From the NCBI GenBank assembly GCA_020633465.1, contig JACKDN010000004.1, forward strand, positions 62,001 through 126,000: 64,000 bases of DNA, read 5' to 3'. The notes below the pieces were generated by a model. It worked only from the letters and a program-made list of their open reading frames with translations, did no database searches and was not told the origin of the DNA. Source of the stretch: Myxococcales bacterium. Lineage in GTDB: Bacteria; Myxococcota_A; Bradymonadia; UBA7976; UBA1532. Of the stretch, positions 26,571 through 35,412 are shown in pieces. Each line of letters opens with the position of its first letter. Within the stretch, counting starts at the first letter, position 1. Position numbers and translations under genes: made by a program.

Positions 26571-28318
26571 GGCGCGCGCTCCCGCTGCTGATGCTCCTGA
26601 CGCTGCTGCCGGCCGCGGCCTGGAGTCAGGCGTTGTCGCCCGGCCCGCTGGCGCGCGACCACGCGCAGCTCGACGACGACGACCAGTGCGGCAAGTGCCA
26701 TCAGCCCGGCGCGGGCGTCGTGAACGCGCTCTGCCTGGACTGTCACCGGGTGCTGGCCGAGCGCGTGCGCGCCGGCACCGGCTACCACGGCCGCGCCCTG
26801 AAGGGCCGGCCCTGCGCCGAGTGCCACAAGGATCACCTGGGTCGGGACGCGGCGCTCACCCGCTGGCCCGGCGGCCGGCCCGAGAACTTCCCGCACGGGC
26901 GCACCGGCTTCCACCTGATCGGCGCCCACCAGGACGCCGGCTGCCGGGACTGTCACACCGCCGCCCGCATCGCCGACGCCGACGCGCGCGCCCTCGAGGG
27001 CACCTACCTGGGCCTGCCCACCACCTGCGTCGGCTGTCACGGCGCCGAGGATCCCCACCAGGGCACGCTGCGCGACCAGCCCTGCAGCGGCTGCCACGGC
27101 CAGGAGGCCTGGCGGCCCGCCGCGGGCTTCGATCACGCGAAGACCGAGTTCCCGCTGCGCGGCAAGCACGCCGAGGTCGAGTGCGGGGAGTGTCACGAGG
27201 GCACCGTCTTCGCGCAGTCAAAGCGCACCTGCGAGGCCTGTCACGCCGACCCGCACCCGAAGAAGACCGGCTTCGCCCCCACCTGCGCCACCTGCCACGC
27301 GCCGACGGGGTGGGAGCGCATCACGTGGCCGCGCGCGCAGCACCGCAGCTTCCCGCTCACCTTCGGCCACGACGTCGCCGACTGCGCGCGGTGCCACGGC
27401 GACGACGGCAACCGCGCGCCGACGCCCGCCTGCGGGGGCTGCCACGACGATCCGCACCGGGGCAGCCTGGGCGCGCGCTGTCAGCGTTGCCACGACACCC
27501 AGGACTGGCGACGCGTGCGCCAGAACGCCGTCGATCACGATCGCTTCGCGTTCCCGCTGCGCGGGCGCCACACCGACGTCGCGTGCGAGGCCTGTCACCC
27601 GAAGGGCAAGCTGAAGCCCATCCCCCACGCGCGGTGCCTCGACTGTCACCGGGATCCGCACGGCGGCGAGGTCGGCACCACCTGCGAAGACTGTCACGTG
27701 GTCGCGGGCTTCCGGCCCAGCACCTGGCCCACGGCGAAGCACACCGGGTTCCCGCTCGAGGGCGCCCACGCCGCGACCCCCTGCGCGGCCTGTCACCGGC
27801 CCCAGGCGGCCGCCGGCGGGAGCGATTGGCGGTTCGCGCGGGGCAAGACGGCCTGCGTCGACTGCCACACCGACGCGCACCAGGGTCAGTTCGGCCCGCG
27901 CCCCTGCGCCGACTGTCACCGCCCCGCGTCCTGGCGCCCGGCGGCCGGCTTCGACCACGCCGCCGCCTGGCCGCTCGAGGGCGCGCACGCCGAGGTCGCC
28001 TGCGCGCACTGCCACCCCGACGGACGCTACGCCGACACGCCCGGCGCCTGCGCCGCCTGCCACGGCGCGCCCCACCTCGGCCAGTTCGAGGCCACGCCGC
28101 CGCCCAAGGCCTGCGCAGACTGCCACACGCCGGCCAGCTGGACCGGCACCTTCGATCACGCGCCGGTCTGGCCGCTCGAGGGCGCCCACGCGCAGGCCGA
28201 GTGCGCCGCGTGTCATCGCCCGGTGACGCTCGCCGACGGCCGCCAGACCACGCAGTGGCGCCTCGGCTTCGACGACTGCGGACGCTGCCACGCGAGCCCC
28301 CACCGAGGCGACCGATGA
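26567..28318 (+). CDS. 23-haem c-type cytochrome (periplasmic) of cluster B
   Basis: 583 residues with 23 CXXCH motifs, from CGKCH (residue about 41) to CGRCH near the end, about one haem per 25 residues. A Sec signal peptide without lipobox (LLMLLTLLPAAAWSQA) places it in the periplasm. A repeating unit xFPLxGxHAxVxCxxCH alternates with TCxxCHxDPHxG (for example FPLRGKHAEVECGECH, then TCEACHADPHP). The extra His in each unit can serve as distal haem ligand, giving bis-His haems as in MtrA/DmsE-type conduit cytochromes, but this protein is far larger than those decahaem proteins. It overlaps both neighbours by four bases (ATGA). It is the likely periplasmic wire between the membrane protein and the outer membrane. 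Confidence 0.93.
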   Translation: MRRALPLLMLLTLLPAAAWSQALSPGPLARDHAQLDDDDQCGKCHQPGAGVVNALCLDCHRVLAERVRAGTGYHGRALKGRPCAECHKDHLGRDAALTRWPGGRPENFPHGRTGFHLIGAHQDAGCRDCHTAARIADADARALEGTYLGLPTTCVGCHGAEDPHQGTLRDQPCSGCHGQEAWRPAAGFDHAKTEFPLRGKHAEVECGECHEGTVFAQSKRTCEACHADPHPKKTGFAPTCATCHAPTGWERITWPRAQHRSFPLTFGHDVADCARCHGDDGNRAPTPACGGCHDDPHRGSLGARCQRCHDTQDWRRVRQNAVDHDRFAFPLRGRHTDVACEACHPKGKLKPIPHARCLDCHRDPHGGEVGTTCEDCHVVAGFRPSTWPTAKHTGFPLEGAHAATPCAACHRPQAAAGGSDWRFARGKTACVDCHTDAHQGQFGPRPCADCHRPASWRPAAGFDHAAAWPLEGAHAEVACAHCHPDGRYADTPGACAACHGAPHLGQFEATPPPKACADCHTPASWTGTFDHAPVWPLEGAHAQAECAACHRPVTLADGRQTTQWRLGFDDCGRCHASPHRGDR

Positions 28319-29280
28319 GCGCGCTCCTCACCCTGCTCGTGACGCTGCTCGCGCCGCCGGCGCCCGCGCACGCCGGCGCGACCTTCGAGCGTTGCGATCG
28401 CTGCCACGTCGCGACCGACTGGCACACGATGCGCACGGGCGTCACCGGGTTCGACCACGACGCGACGGGCTTTCCGCTGCGGGGCCAGCACCGCACGACC
28501 ACCTGCAGCGCGTGCCACACCGACCGGCCGCTGACCGGCGGCGACTGCACCCAGTGCCATCAGGACGCGCACCGCGGCGAGCTCGACGCGCGCTGTGATC
28601 GCTGCCACGACAGCCGCACCTGGGCCGTGCCGCAGGCGCGCCGCGATCACGATCGGCTGCGCCTTCCGCTGGTGGGCCGCCACGCGGGCGTCGCCTGCCG
28701 CGACTGTCACCCACGCTCGACCGGCGACACCTTCCGCGCCGTCCCGTCGGACTGCGCCGACTGTCATCGCGCCCAGGCCCAGTCCGCCGCCGTGCACCCG
28801 CCGCACACGTCGGGTGTGTTCGCCACGCGCTGCGTCGACTGCCACACGCCCTATGGCTGGCGGCCGGCCCAGGTGCGCCACGATCGCTACTGGCCGCTCA
28901 CCGGCGCGCACCGCGCCGCGCTGTGCGGGGACTGTCACGTGGCGGGGCGCTACGCCGGCACGGATCGCGACTGCGCCGCTTGCCACCAGGCCGACTTCGC
29001 CGCGGGCCACCGGGCGGGCGACCCCATGGGCTGCGCGGACTGTCACACGACCACGGCCTGGCTGCCCGCCACGCTGCCCGATCACGATCGCTTCTTCCCC
29101 CTGCCCCACCGCGGGGTGAGCGATTGCCAGGACTGTCACCCGAACGGCACCCGCAGCTTCAGCTGCATGACCTGCCACGCCCACGCGCAGGGTGAGATGG
29201 CCGAAGAGCACGACGACGTGGGCGGCTACACCTACGAGGCGACCGCCTGCCTGCGCTGTCACCCGAGGGGGCGCGAATGA
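28315..29280 (+). CDS. 13-haem c-type cytochrome of cluster B
   Basis: 321 residues with 13 CXXCH sites. The start overlaps the upstream stop (ATGA). The signal peptide (LLTLLVTLLAPPAPAHA) has no lipobox, so it is periplasmic or secreted. Repeats resemble those of the 23-haem protein (FPLRGQHRTTTCSACH, LPLVGRHAGVACRDCH, WPLTGAHRAALCGDCH). Its C-terminus (HAQGEMAEEHDDVGGYTYEA, CLRCHPRGRE) is closely similar to that of the next gene, which shows the two are duplicates of one ancestor. It may lie inside the barrel encoded at 30758, by analogy with MtrA in MtrB; that is inference. Confidence 0.92.
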   Translation: MSALLTLLVTLLAPPAPAHAGATFERCDRCHVATDWHTMRTGVTGFDHDATGFPLRGQHRTTTCSACHTDRPLTGGDCTQCHQDAHRGELDARCDRCHDSRTWAVPQARRDHDRLRLPLVGRHAGVACRDCHPRSTGDTFRAVPSDCADCHRAQAQSAAVHPPHTSGVFATRCVDCHTPYGWRPAQVRHDRYWPLTGAHRAALCGDCHVAGRYAGTDRDCAACHQADFAAGHRAGDPMGCADCHTTTAWLPATLPDHDRFFPLPHRGVSDCQDCHPNGTRSFSCMTCHAHAQGEMAEEHDDVGGYTYEATACLRCHPRGRE

Positions 29281-30758
29281 GCATCCGACCGTCCGAGCGT
29301 CCCCTGATCGCATCGCTCCTGCTGCTGGCGCTGACCGCCTGCACGGCCGACCAGACCGAGCACGCCGGCGTCACCATCCAGCGGAGCGACTGCGTCGAGT
29401 GTCACAGCGGCGACGTGCGCGCGGCCCTGTTCGACCACGCGTCGGTCGACTTCGGCAGCCTGTGCGCCACCTGCCACGTCGAGACCACGTGGGATCCGAC
29501 CCGCGTGCCCGCGCACGACGCCTTCACGCTGACCGGCGCGCACCTCACCGCCGCCTGCGGCGCCTGCCACGCCGCCGATCGCGCCGATCCGCAGCCCACG
29601 GCGTGCCTCGGCTGCCACCGCGACGATCGCGACCGCGCCGAGCCCGCGCACGACGCCTTCCCCGACGACTGCAGCGCCTGCCACGGCACCACCGCGTGGC
29701 GCCCGGCCACCGGCGTCGATCACGACCAGTTCTATCCCCTGACCGGCGCGCACCGCACCGTCGACTGCGGCCGGTGCCACACCAACGACGTCTTCGCCGG
29801 CACCCCCCGCACCTGCGTCGGCTGCCACGCCGCCGACCGCGAAGGGGCCACGCCCCCGCACACCCGCTTCCCCGACACCTGCGACGACTGCCACGACACC
29901 ATCGGCTGGCGGCCGGCCGAGCTGCCCGATCACGACCTGTTCTTCCCGCTGCGCGGCGCCCACACCGACGTCGTGTGTCGGGGCTGCCACGTCGACGACG
30001 TGTACCCGGGCACGCCCCGCACCTGCGTCGGCTGCCACGCCGCCGATCGCGACGGCGCCACGCCGACCCACGCCGGGTTCCCCGACGCATGCACCGGCTG
30101 CCACACCGAGGATGCCTGGCGCCCCAGCAGCTTCGCCGGCCACGATCAGTGGTACCCGATCGAGGGCGCCCACCAGCAGCTCGACTGCGCGCGCTGCCAC
30201 GTCGACGACGTCTTCGCCGGCACCCCGCGCACCTGCGTCGGCTGCCACGCCGCCGACCGCGACGGCGCCACGCCCACGCACGCCGGCTTCCCCGACGACT
30301 GCCTCGTCTGCCACACCCAGCAGGCGTGGCGTCCGGCCGACTTCACGGGCCACGATCAGTGGTTTCCCCTCGAGGGCGCCCACCAGCAGGTCGAGTGCGC
30401 GCGTTGCCACGTGAACGGCGTCTACGCGGGTACGCCGCGCGCGTGCATCGGCTGCCACCAGACCGACTTCGACACCGCCGTGCCCACCCACGTGCGCTAT
30501 GCGCCCGAGTGCCTCGAGTGCCACACGCAAGCGGCCTGGCGACCGGCGCACTACGACCACGTCTTCCGGGTGCCTCACGAGGGCGTGCGCGCCTGCGGCG
30601 ACTGCCACACGCAGCCCCAGGACTTCGGGCTGCTGGGCTGCACGACGTGCCACGAGCATCGGCGCAGCGAGGTGGACGACGAGCACGACGACGTCCGCAA
30701 CTACCAGTACCTCGACGCCGAGTGCGTGCGCTACCACCCGCGCGGAGACGAGGACTGA
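29277..30758 (+). CDS. 19-haem c-type cytochrome lipoprotein of cluster B
   Basis: 493 residues, starting within the upstream stop (ATGA). The lipobox (ASLLLLALTACTAD) anchors it to a membrane, probably the outer one. There are 19 CXXCH motifs, and a twentieth site at the C-terminus is degenerate: CVRYH, where the 13-haem paralogue has CLRCH (a TGC to TAC change). Residues about 157-436 are four tandem 70-residue units, each with three haem sites (FPLxGAHxxxxCxxCH, TPRTCVGCHAADRDGATP, FPDxCxxCHTxxAWRP). It is a candidate terminal, surface-exposed cytochrome. Its stop overlaps the barrel start by one base (TGATG). Confidence 0.93.
   Translation: MSIRPSERPLIASLLLLALTACTADQTEHAGVTIQRSDCVECHSGDVRAALFDHASVDFGSLCATCHVETTWDPTRVPAHDAFTLTGAHLTAACGACHAADRADPQPTACLGCHRDDRDRAEPAHDAFPDDCSACHGTTAWRPATGVDHDQFYPLTGAHRTVDCGRCHTNDVFAGTPRTCVGCHAADREGATPPHTRFPDTCDDCHDTIGWRPAELPDHDLFFPLRGAHTDVVCRGCHVDDVYPGTPRTCVGCHAADRDGATPTHAGFPDACTGCHTEDAWRPSSFAGHDQWYPIEGAHQQLDCARCHVDDVFAGTPRTCVGCHAADRDGATPTHAGFPDDCLVCHTQQAWRPADFTGHDQWFPLEGAHQQVECARCHVNGVYAGTPRACIGCHQTDFDTAVPTHVRYAPECLECHTQAAWRPAHYDHVFRVPHEGVRACGDCHTQPQDFGLLGCTTCHEHRRSEVDDEHDDVRNYQYLDAECVRYHPRGDED
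29745..30584 (+). repeat. Four tandem 210-bp units inside the 19-haem gene
   Basis: Units begin at 29745, 29955, 30165 and 30375, each with GGCGC(G/C)CAC for Gly-Ala-His. Exact 210-base spacing and long identical runs (for example around ACCTGCGTCGGCTGCCACGC at about 29812, 30022 and 30232) indicate recent in-frame amplification. Units 2 and 3 are the most alike; unit 4 is more diverged after its first third. Each unit adds three haem sites. Confidence 0.9.
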
Positions 30759-32311
30759 TGGGCGCGCTGCTCGCGATCGGCCTCGCCGCGGTGGTGGTCG
30801 GCGTCTCCGCCGACGGCGTGTACCTCGACGAGGGCGCGCGCCAGGGCGTGCGCGCGGGCGACCGGGTGACGATCGGACCGACGACGCTCACAGTCGTCGC
30901 CGTGGGCCCGAGCACCAGCCGAACGGACGCGCCGCCCGATCCCTTCGCGCTGCGCGTGGGCGCCGCCGCCGACGTCGCGCGCAGCGGCCAGCCCGCCGAG
31001 GCGGCGCCGACGGTCGGCCCCCGCAAGCCCCAGGCGCCGGATCTGGATCCCGTGCGCGCCGTCGACCTCTGGAGCGCCGCGCCGCCGGCTTGGACCGAGC
31101 CGCGCCCCCTGGCCGCGGGCGCGCGCGCCGACGCGCAGCCGCCGAGCGTCCGTTGGCGCAGCGTGGCCGGCCTGTACGCCGACACGGTCTGGGTCGACGG
31201 TGAGAGCGCGCTGCGCCTGACCCCGTACCACCGCCTCGACCTCGACGGTGGGCAGGCCGGCGAGCGTTGGTGGTATCGCCACGACCTGCGCGGCAGCCAC
31301 GACACCTGGGGCCAGCGACACGCGCGGCCGGTGTTCGACGTCCGACGCCTCGAGGGCGCGTACGTCCGCGAGGGCTGGCATCTGCGCGGCGGCCGCATGA
31401 CGCTCGGCGATCCGCTCGCGTCCGCGACGCTCGACGGCGCCCAGGTCGGCCTCGGCCAGGTGCGCCTCTTCGCCGGCCTGGCCCCCGAGCCCATCGACCG
31501 CCGGCCGCGGCTCGAGCAGCCCCAGGGCGGCGTCGCCGCGACGCACACCGTCTCGCTCGGCGAGGACCTCGAGCTCGTCGCCGACGGCACGCTGTTCGCG
31601 AGCGCGTTCGAGGGCGCGCTCGACCGCGCCGCGCTCGCCCCGGTGGTGACGCTGCGCAGCCGAACGCTCCTGGTGGTCGCGCGGGCCGAGCTCGACGCGT
31701 GGCTCGACGGCATGCCCGAGGGCCGCAGCGTCGTCGATCCCACGCGGCTGTTCGCGCTGGCGCGCGTCGATCTCACCGACTGGATCGACACCAGCGTCCG
31801 CTACGAACGCTACGCCGCCCCGCCACTGCCCTCGCTGCTCGACGCCGGCGCGCCGTTCACCGACGTCACCCGACACACGGCCTGGGCCGACGCGCGCCTC
31901 CGCGCCGGCGCCCTGGGCGACCTGACGCTGTCCGGCGCGGTCTTCGCCGGCGACGAGGGGGCGTCGTGGTCGCCCGGCGTCGATTACCGCGTGGCCGCCC
32001 TCGAGTGGCTCGACACCTCGCTCGGCTGGTTCGGCCGCCGCGGCGACGATCACAGCGTCGACGACGTGCACCTGGGCCTCACCGCCCACGCGGACGCGCC
32101 GTGGCCGCTGGCCTTCGACCTGGGCGGCCGCGCCACCTGGCTGGCCTACGCCGATCGCAGCGACCTCGACGAGACCACGCTGAGCGTCGAGGCCGGCGCC
32201 TGGCTCACCACGCCTGCCGGCTTCGATCTGCGCGTGGCCGCCGAGCACACCGACGCCCGCGTCCCCGTGACGCTGGTGTTCACCGATCTGCGCTGGCGGC
32301 TGGGCCGATGA
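30758..32311 (+). CDS. Outer-membrane beta-barrel of cytochrome cluster B
   Basis: 517 residues from ATG 30758. A signal peptide (GALLAIGLAAVVVGVSADG) leads into a small domain GVYLDEGARQGVRAGDRVTI (FlgT-C-like, residues 21-65), then a Pro-rich linker. Residues about 125-517 show regular amphipathic strands (HRLDLDGGQAGERWWYRHDL, AYVREGWHLRGGRMTLGDPL, FDLRVAAEHTDARVPVTLVF) and end FTDLRWRLGR. There are no haem motifs. In this position, after three multihaem cytochromes, it is the natural candidate for the porin sheath that lets haems cross the outer membrane, as MtrB or PioB do, though similarity to those is not obvious by eye. Confidence 0.85.
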   Translation: MGALLAIGLAAVVVGVSADGVYLDEGARQGVRAGDRVTIGPTTLTVVAVGPSTSRTDAPPDPFALRVGAAADVARSGQPAEAAPTVGPRKPQAPDLDPVRAVDLWSAAPPAWTEPRPLAAGARADAQPPSVRWRSVAGLYADTVWVDGESALRLTPYHRLDLDGGQAGERWWYRHDLRGSHDTWGQRHARPVFDVRRLEGAYVREGWHLRGGRMTLGDPLASATLDGAQVGLGQVRLFAGLAPEPIDRRPRLEQPQGGVAATHTVSLGEDLELVADGTLFASAFEGALDRAALAPVVTLRSRTLLVVARAELDAWLDGMPEGRSVVDPTRLFALARVDLTDWIDTSVRYERYAAPPLPSLLDAGAPFTDVTRHTAWADARLRAGALGDLTLSGAVFAGDEGASWSPGVDYRVAALEWLDTSLGWFGRRGDDHSVDDVHLGLTAHADAPWPLAFDLGGRATWLAYADRSDLDETTLSVEAGAWLTTPAGFDLRVAAEHTDARVPVTLVFTDLRWRLGR

Positions 32312-33633
32312 GCGCGATGTACCAGACGCTGCTGGCCGCCGTCGGGCCGCTGGTGCTGCTGTTCGTGTTCATCGAGTGGCGCATCCGGCGCAAGGAGTCG
32401 AAGAACCGCAAGCTGCGCGCGCAGGCCGAGAAGCTGGGCCTCGACCAGCCGGTCTCGCTGCACCCCTACGTCGATCCGCAGAAGTGCATCGGCTCGGGCG
32501 CCTGCGTCGCGGCCTGCCCCGAGAAGAACGTGCTGGGTGTCATCGACGGGCGGGCGACGCTCATCAACGCGTCGTCGTGCATCGGTCACGGCGCCTGCGC
32601 CGCCTCGTGCCCGATGGACGCCATCACGCTGGTCTTCGGCACCACCAAGCGGGGCGTCGACATCCCGCGGGTGTCGCCGCAGTTCGAGACGACGGTGCCC
32701 GGCGTGTTCCTCGCGGGCGAGATCGGGGGCATGGGCCTCATCCGCAACGCCGTCGAGCAGGGCCGGCAAGCGGCCGAAGCCGCGATCGCGTCCCTCTGTG
32801 GCACGAAGCAGCCCGACGTGCTCGACCTGCTGATCGTCGGCGGCGGCCCCGCGGGCATCTCGGCCGCGCGCGTGGCGCAGGCGAAGGGCGTCGACTACCT
32901 GGTGTGCGAGCAGGAGGATCCCGGCGGCGCCGTGCTGCACTACCCGCGCGGCAAGGTCGTGCTGACCCGCCCCATCGTGTTCCCCGACCTCGATCCCGTG
33001 AAGGGTCCGCGGCTGACCAAGGAGCAGCTGATGGACATCCTCGAGACCGCCGCCGCCCCGGTGAACGTGCGCCGGCGCGCCAAGGTGGTGGGTATCGACC
33101 GGGGCGACGGCCACCTGACCGTCGAGCTGGCCGACGGCGAGACGCTGCGCGCGCGCCGCGCCCTCATCGCCGTCGGTCGCCGTGGCAGCCCGCGCAAGCT
33201 GGGCGTCGAGGGCGAAGATCAGGGCAAGGTGGTCTATCGCCTGCTCGAGCCCAAGGTCCACGCCGGCCAGGACGTGCTGGTGGTCGGCGGCGGCAACTCG
33301 GCGGTCGAGTCGGCGCTGATGCTGGCCGACGAGGCCGGCACGACCGTTCGGCTGTCCTACCGCGGCGAGGCCTTCGCGCGGGTCGCGCCCGAGACGCGCG
33401 AGCGACTGGACGCCGCCGTCGCCGCCGGGCGCGTCGAGCTGCTGCTGGAGACCGAGGTGCAGCGCATCGACCTCGAGACGGTGACGCTCAGCAGCCCCGA
33501 CGGACCCATCGAGCGCCCCAACGACGCGGTGATCGTCCAGATCGGCGGCACGGTGCCGACCGCGTTCCTGCGGCGCATCGGCGTGCTGGTGGACGTGCAC
33601 AAGGGGCGCGTCGTCGAGCGCGACGACGCCTGA
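32308..33633 (+). CDS. Membrane-anchored two-[4Fe-4S] ferredoxin / FAD-NAD(P) oxidoreductase
   Basis: 441 residues, ATG overlapping the barrel stop. Helix LLAAVGPLVLLFVFIEWRI anchors the N-terminus, followed by a basic stretch. Two 4Fe-4S motifs are seen, CIGSGACVAACP (residue about 60) and CIGHGACAASCP (about 91). A thioredoxin-reductase-like flavoprotein domain then has FAD motif IVGGGPAGISAARVA (about residue 174), NAD(P) motif VVGGGNSAVESALML (about 327) and closing IGGTVPT. There is no CxxC redox disulfide in the flavin domain, so it is not a thioredoxin reductase. It could pass electrons between NAD(P)H, ferredoxin clusters and the membrane protein of this operon. It is the last gene of cluster B. 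Confidence 0.9.
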   Translation: MSAMYQTLLAAVGPLVLLFVFIEWRIRRKESKNRKLRAQAEKLGLDQPVSLHPYVDPQKCIGSGACVAACPEKNVLGVIDGRATLINASSCIGHGACAASCPMDAITLVFGTTKRGVDIPRVSPQFETTVPGVFLAGEIGGMGLIRNAVEQGRQAAEAAIASLCGTKQPDVLDLLIVGGGPAGISAARVAQAKGVDYLVCEQEDPGGAVLHYPRGKVVLTRPIVFPDLDPVKGPRLTKEQLMDILETAAAPVNVRRRAKVVGIDRGDGHLTVELADGETLRARRALIAVGRRGSPRKLGVEGEDQGKVVYRLLEPKVHAGQDVLVVGGGNSAVESALMLADEAGTTVRLSYRGEAFARVAPETRERLDAAVAAGRVELLLETEVQRIDLETVTLSSPDGPIERPNDAVIVQIGGTVPTAFLRRIGVLVDVHKGRVVERDDA

Positions 33634-33690
33634 CGGGCGGGGCGCCGTCCGGGCGGCCCACGGCGCGGCGCCGGACGACCGCTGGCGGCG

Positions 33691-35274
33691 CTACGAGCTG
33701 CAGCTCAGCATCGAACACCCCGGTCGGTGCCGCGCCCACTCGGGTCGCTTCGCCGCGTATTCGTCGCGCCCCGGCTGCTCGTCGTAGGGGCGACGCATCA
33801 CGTCCAGCGTCTCGCCGATGCGCGACGGATCGCCCGCCTCGGCGGCGTCGATGGCCAGCTGCGCCAGGTAGTTGCGCAGCACGTACTTCGGGTTGGTGCG
33901 GTTCATCTCGGCGCGGCGCAGCGCGTCCGGCCGGCCGTCGGCGCGCACGCGCTCGGCCCAGACGCGCAGCCACGCGGCCTGCGCGCCGCGCGCAGCGGGC
34001 GACGGCTCGACGTACCAGGCGTCGGCGATGGGTGCCAGGCGAGCGTCGTCGTCCGCGTCCGCAGCGATGGGTACGTCGGCGAGCCCGCGGTAGAAGATCG
34101 TCATGTCCGTCTCGACCTGCAGCAGCGACCGCAGCAGCGCCTCGACCAGCTCGCCATCCCCGTCCTGCCAATCCGCCAGCCCCAGCTTGGCCGCGAACAT
34201 GGCGCGCTGCGCCGGCTCGAAGGTGTCGGCGTAGGCGCCCAACGCCTCCTGCACCGGCTCCACGCTGCCCACCAGCGGCGCCAGGGCCTCGGCGAAGCGC
34301 GCCAGGTTCCACAGCGCCACCTGCGGCTGCGCCCCGAAGCAATAGCGCCGCCCCTGAGCGTCCGTCGTGTTGGGCGTCCAGTTCGGATCGTAGCCCTCGA
34401 GCCAGCCATAAGGCCCGTAGTCGATGGTCAGCCCCAGCACCGACATGTTGTCGGTGTTCATGACGCCGTGCACGAAGCCCACGCGCATCCAGTGCACCAC
34501 CATCTCGGCGGTGCGCCGCCCCACCTCGGCCAGCCAGGCGCACACGCTGTCGGGCGTCACGGGACCCAGGTGCGGAAAGTGTCGCTCCACGGCGTACTCG
34601 GTGAGGGCCCGCAGCAGATCCAGGTCGCCGCGCGACGCGGGCAGCTCGAAGTTGCCGAAGCGCAGGAACGACGGCGCCATGCGACACACGACCGCGCCCG
34701 GCTCGTACTGCGGGTGGCCGTCATAGAACATGTCGCGCACGACCTTCTCGCCCGTGCCCACCAGGCACAGCGCCCGCGTCGTCGGCACGCCCAGGTGGTG
34801 CATCGCCTCGCTGCACAGGAACTCGCGCACCGAAGACCGCAGCACCGCCCGCCCGTCCGCCCGCCGCGAGTAGGGCGTCGGCCCCGCACCCTTGAGCTGA
34901 AGCTCCCAGCGCTCGCCCCGCCCGTTGACCGCCTCCCCCAGCGTGATCGCTCGCCCGTCACCGAGCTGCCCCGCCCAGCTCCCGAACTGGTGCCCGCCAT
35001 AGCAGGCCGCGTACGGCCGCATCGCCTCCGTGACCCGGTTGCCGCCCATCACCTCGGCGAACGCGACGGGATCCAGCGTCTCGGCGTCCAAGTCGATCAA
35101 CCGCGCCGCCTCGGACGACAGCGCCAACAACCGCGGCGCCGCCACCGGCGTCGGCTCGACCCGCGAGTACGCCGCCTCGAGCACCTGCCGGCGCTGGTTC
35201 TCGCGCACCGGATCGCCGGGCAGCGTGTCGACGAAGGAGTTGGCGAATGTCAGGTCTTCGAGTCGAGCGTACAT
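33691..35274 (-). CDS. selO: SelO/YdiU-type protein AMPylase
   Basis: 527 residues from ATG 35274. SelO is a kinase-fold enzyme that binds ATP upside-down and transfers AMP to Ser/Thr/Tyr of proteins, often those of redox metabolism. Typical segments: FANSFVDTLPGDP, YGGHQFGSWAGQLGDGRAIT, ELQLKGAGPTPYSRRADGRA, VLRSSVREFLCSEAMHHLGV and the active-site HGVMNTDNMSVLGLTIDYGP. The C-terminal GCSMLSCSS keeps Cys at the position that is selenocysteine in some eukaryotes; no UGA is read through. The gene converges on cluster B (57-base gap) and diverges from the barrel gene at 35413. Confidence 0.97.
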   Translation of the reverse strand: MYARLEDLTFANSFVDTLPGDPVRENQRRQVLEAAYSRVEPTPVAAPRLLALSSEAARLIDLDAETLDPVAFAEVMGGNRVTEAMRPYAACYGGHQFGSWAGQLGDGRAITLGEAVNGRGERWELQLKGAGPTPYSRRADGRAVLRSSVREFLCSEAMHHLGVPTTRALCLVGTGEKVVRDMFYDGHPQYEPGAVVCRMAPSFLRFGNFELPASRGDLDLLRALTEYAVERHFPHLGPVTPDSVCAWLAEVGRRTAEMVVHWMRVGFVHGVMNTDNMSVLGLTIDYGPYGWLEGYDPNWTPNTTDAQGRRYCFGAQPQVALWNLARFAEALAPLVGSVEPVQEALGAYADTFEPAQRAMFAAKLGLADWQDGDGELVEALLRSLLQVETDMTIFYRGLADVPIAADADDDARLAPIADAWYVEPSPAARGAQAAWLRVWAERVRADGRPDALRRAEMNRTNPKYVLRNYLAQLAIDAAEAGDPSRIGETLDVMRRPYDEQPGRDEYAAKRPEWARHRPGCSMLSCSS

Positions 35275-35412
35275 CGCGGGCCGCGGGCTCCGTACCGTGT
35301 GACCCAACAGGATGTCCGGCGGCCGGTCGAGGTTCCCGCTGCGCGCCAAACCCCTGGCTCCCTGCGCTGGACCGTGGTACGCACTGCATCGGGCGACCAA
35401 CGGGAGTTCTGG

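Noticed and set aside
29745..30584. CRISPR-like array of regular repeats
   Set aside because: The 210-base units are coding, lack unique spacers and stay in frame with haem motifs.
32308..33633. Thioredoxin reductase
   Set aside because: The flavin domain lacks the CxxC redox pair and the protein has an N-terminal membrane helix and two 4Fe-4S motifs.
33691..33723. Selenocysteine at the C-terminus of SelO
   Set aside because: The codons are TGT and TGC for Cys and the stop is TAG; there is no in-frame TGA.
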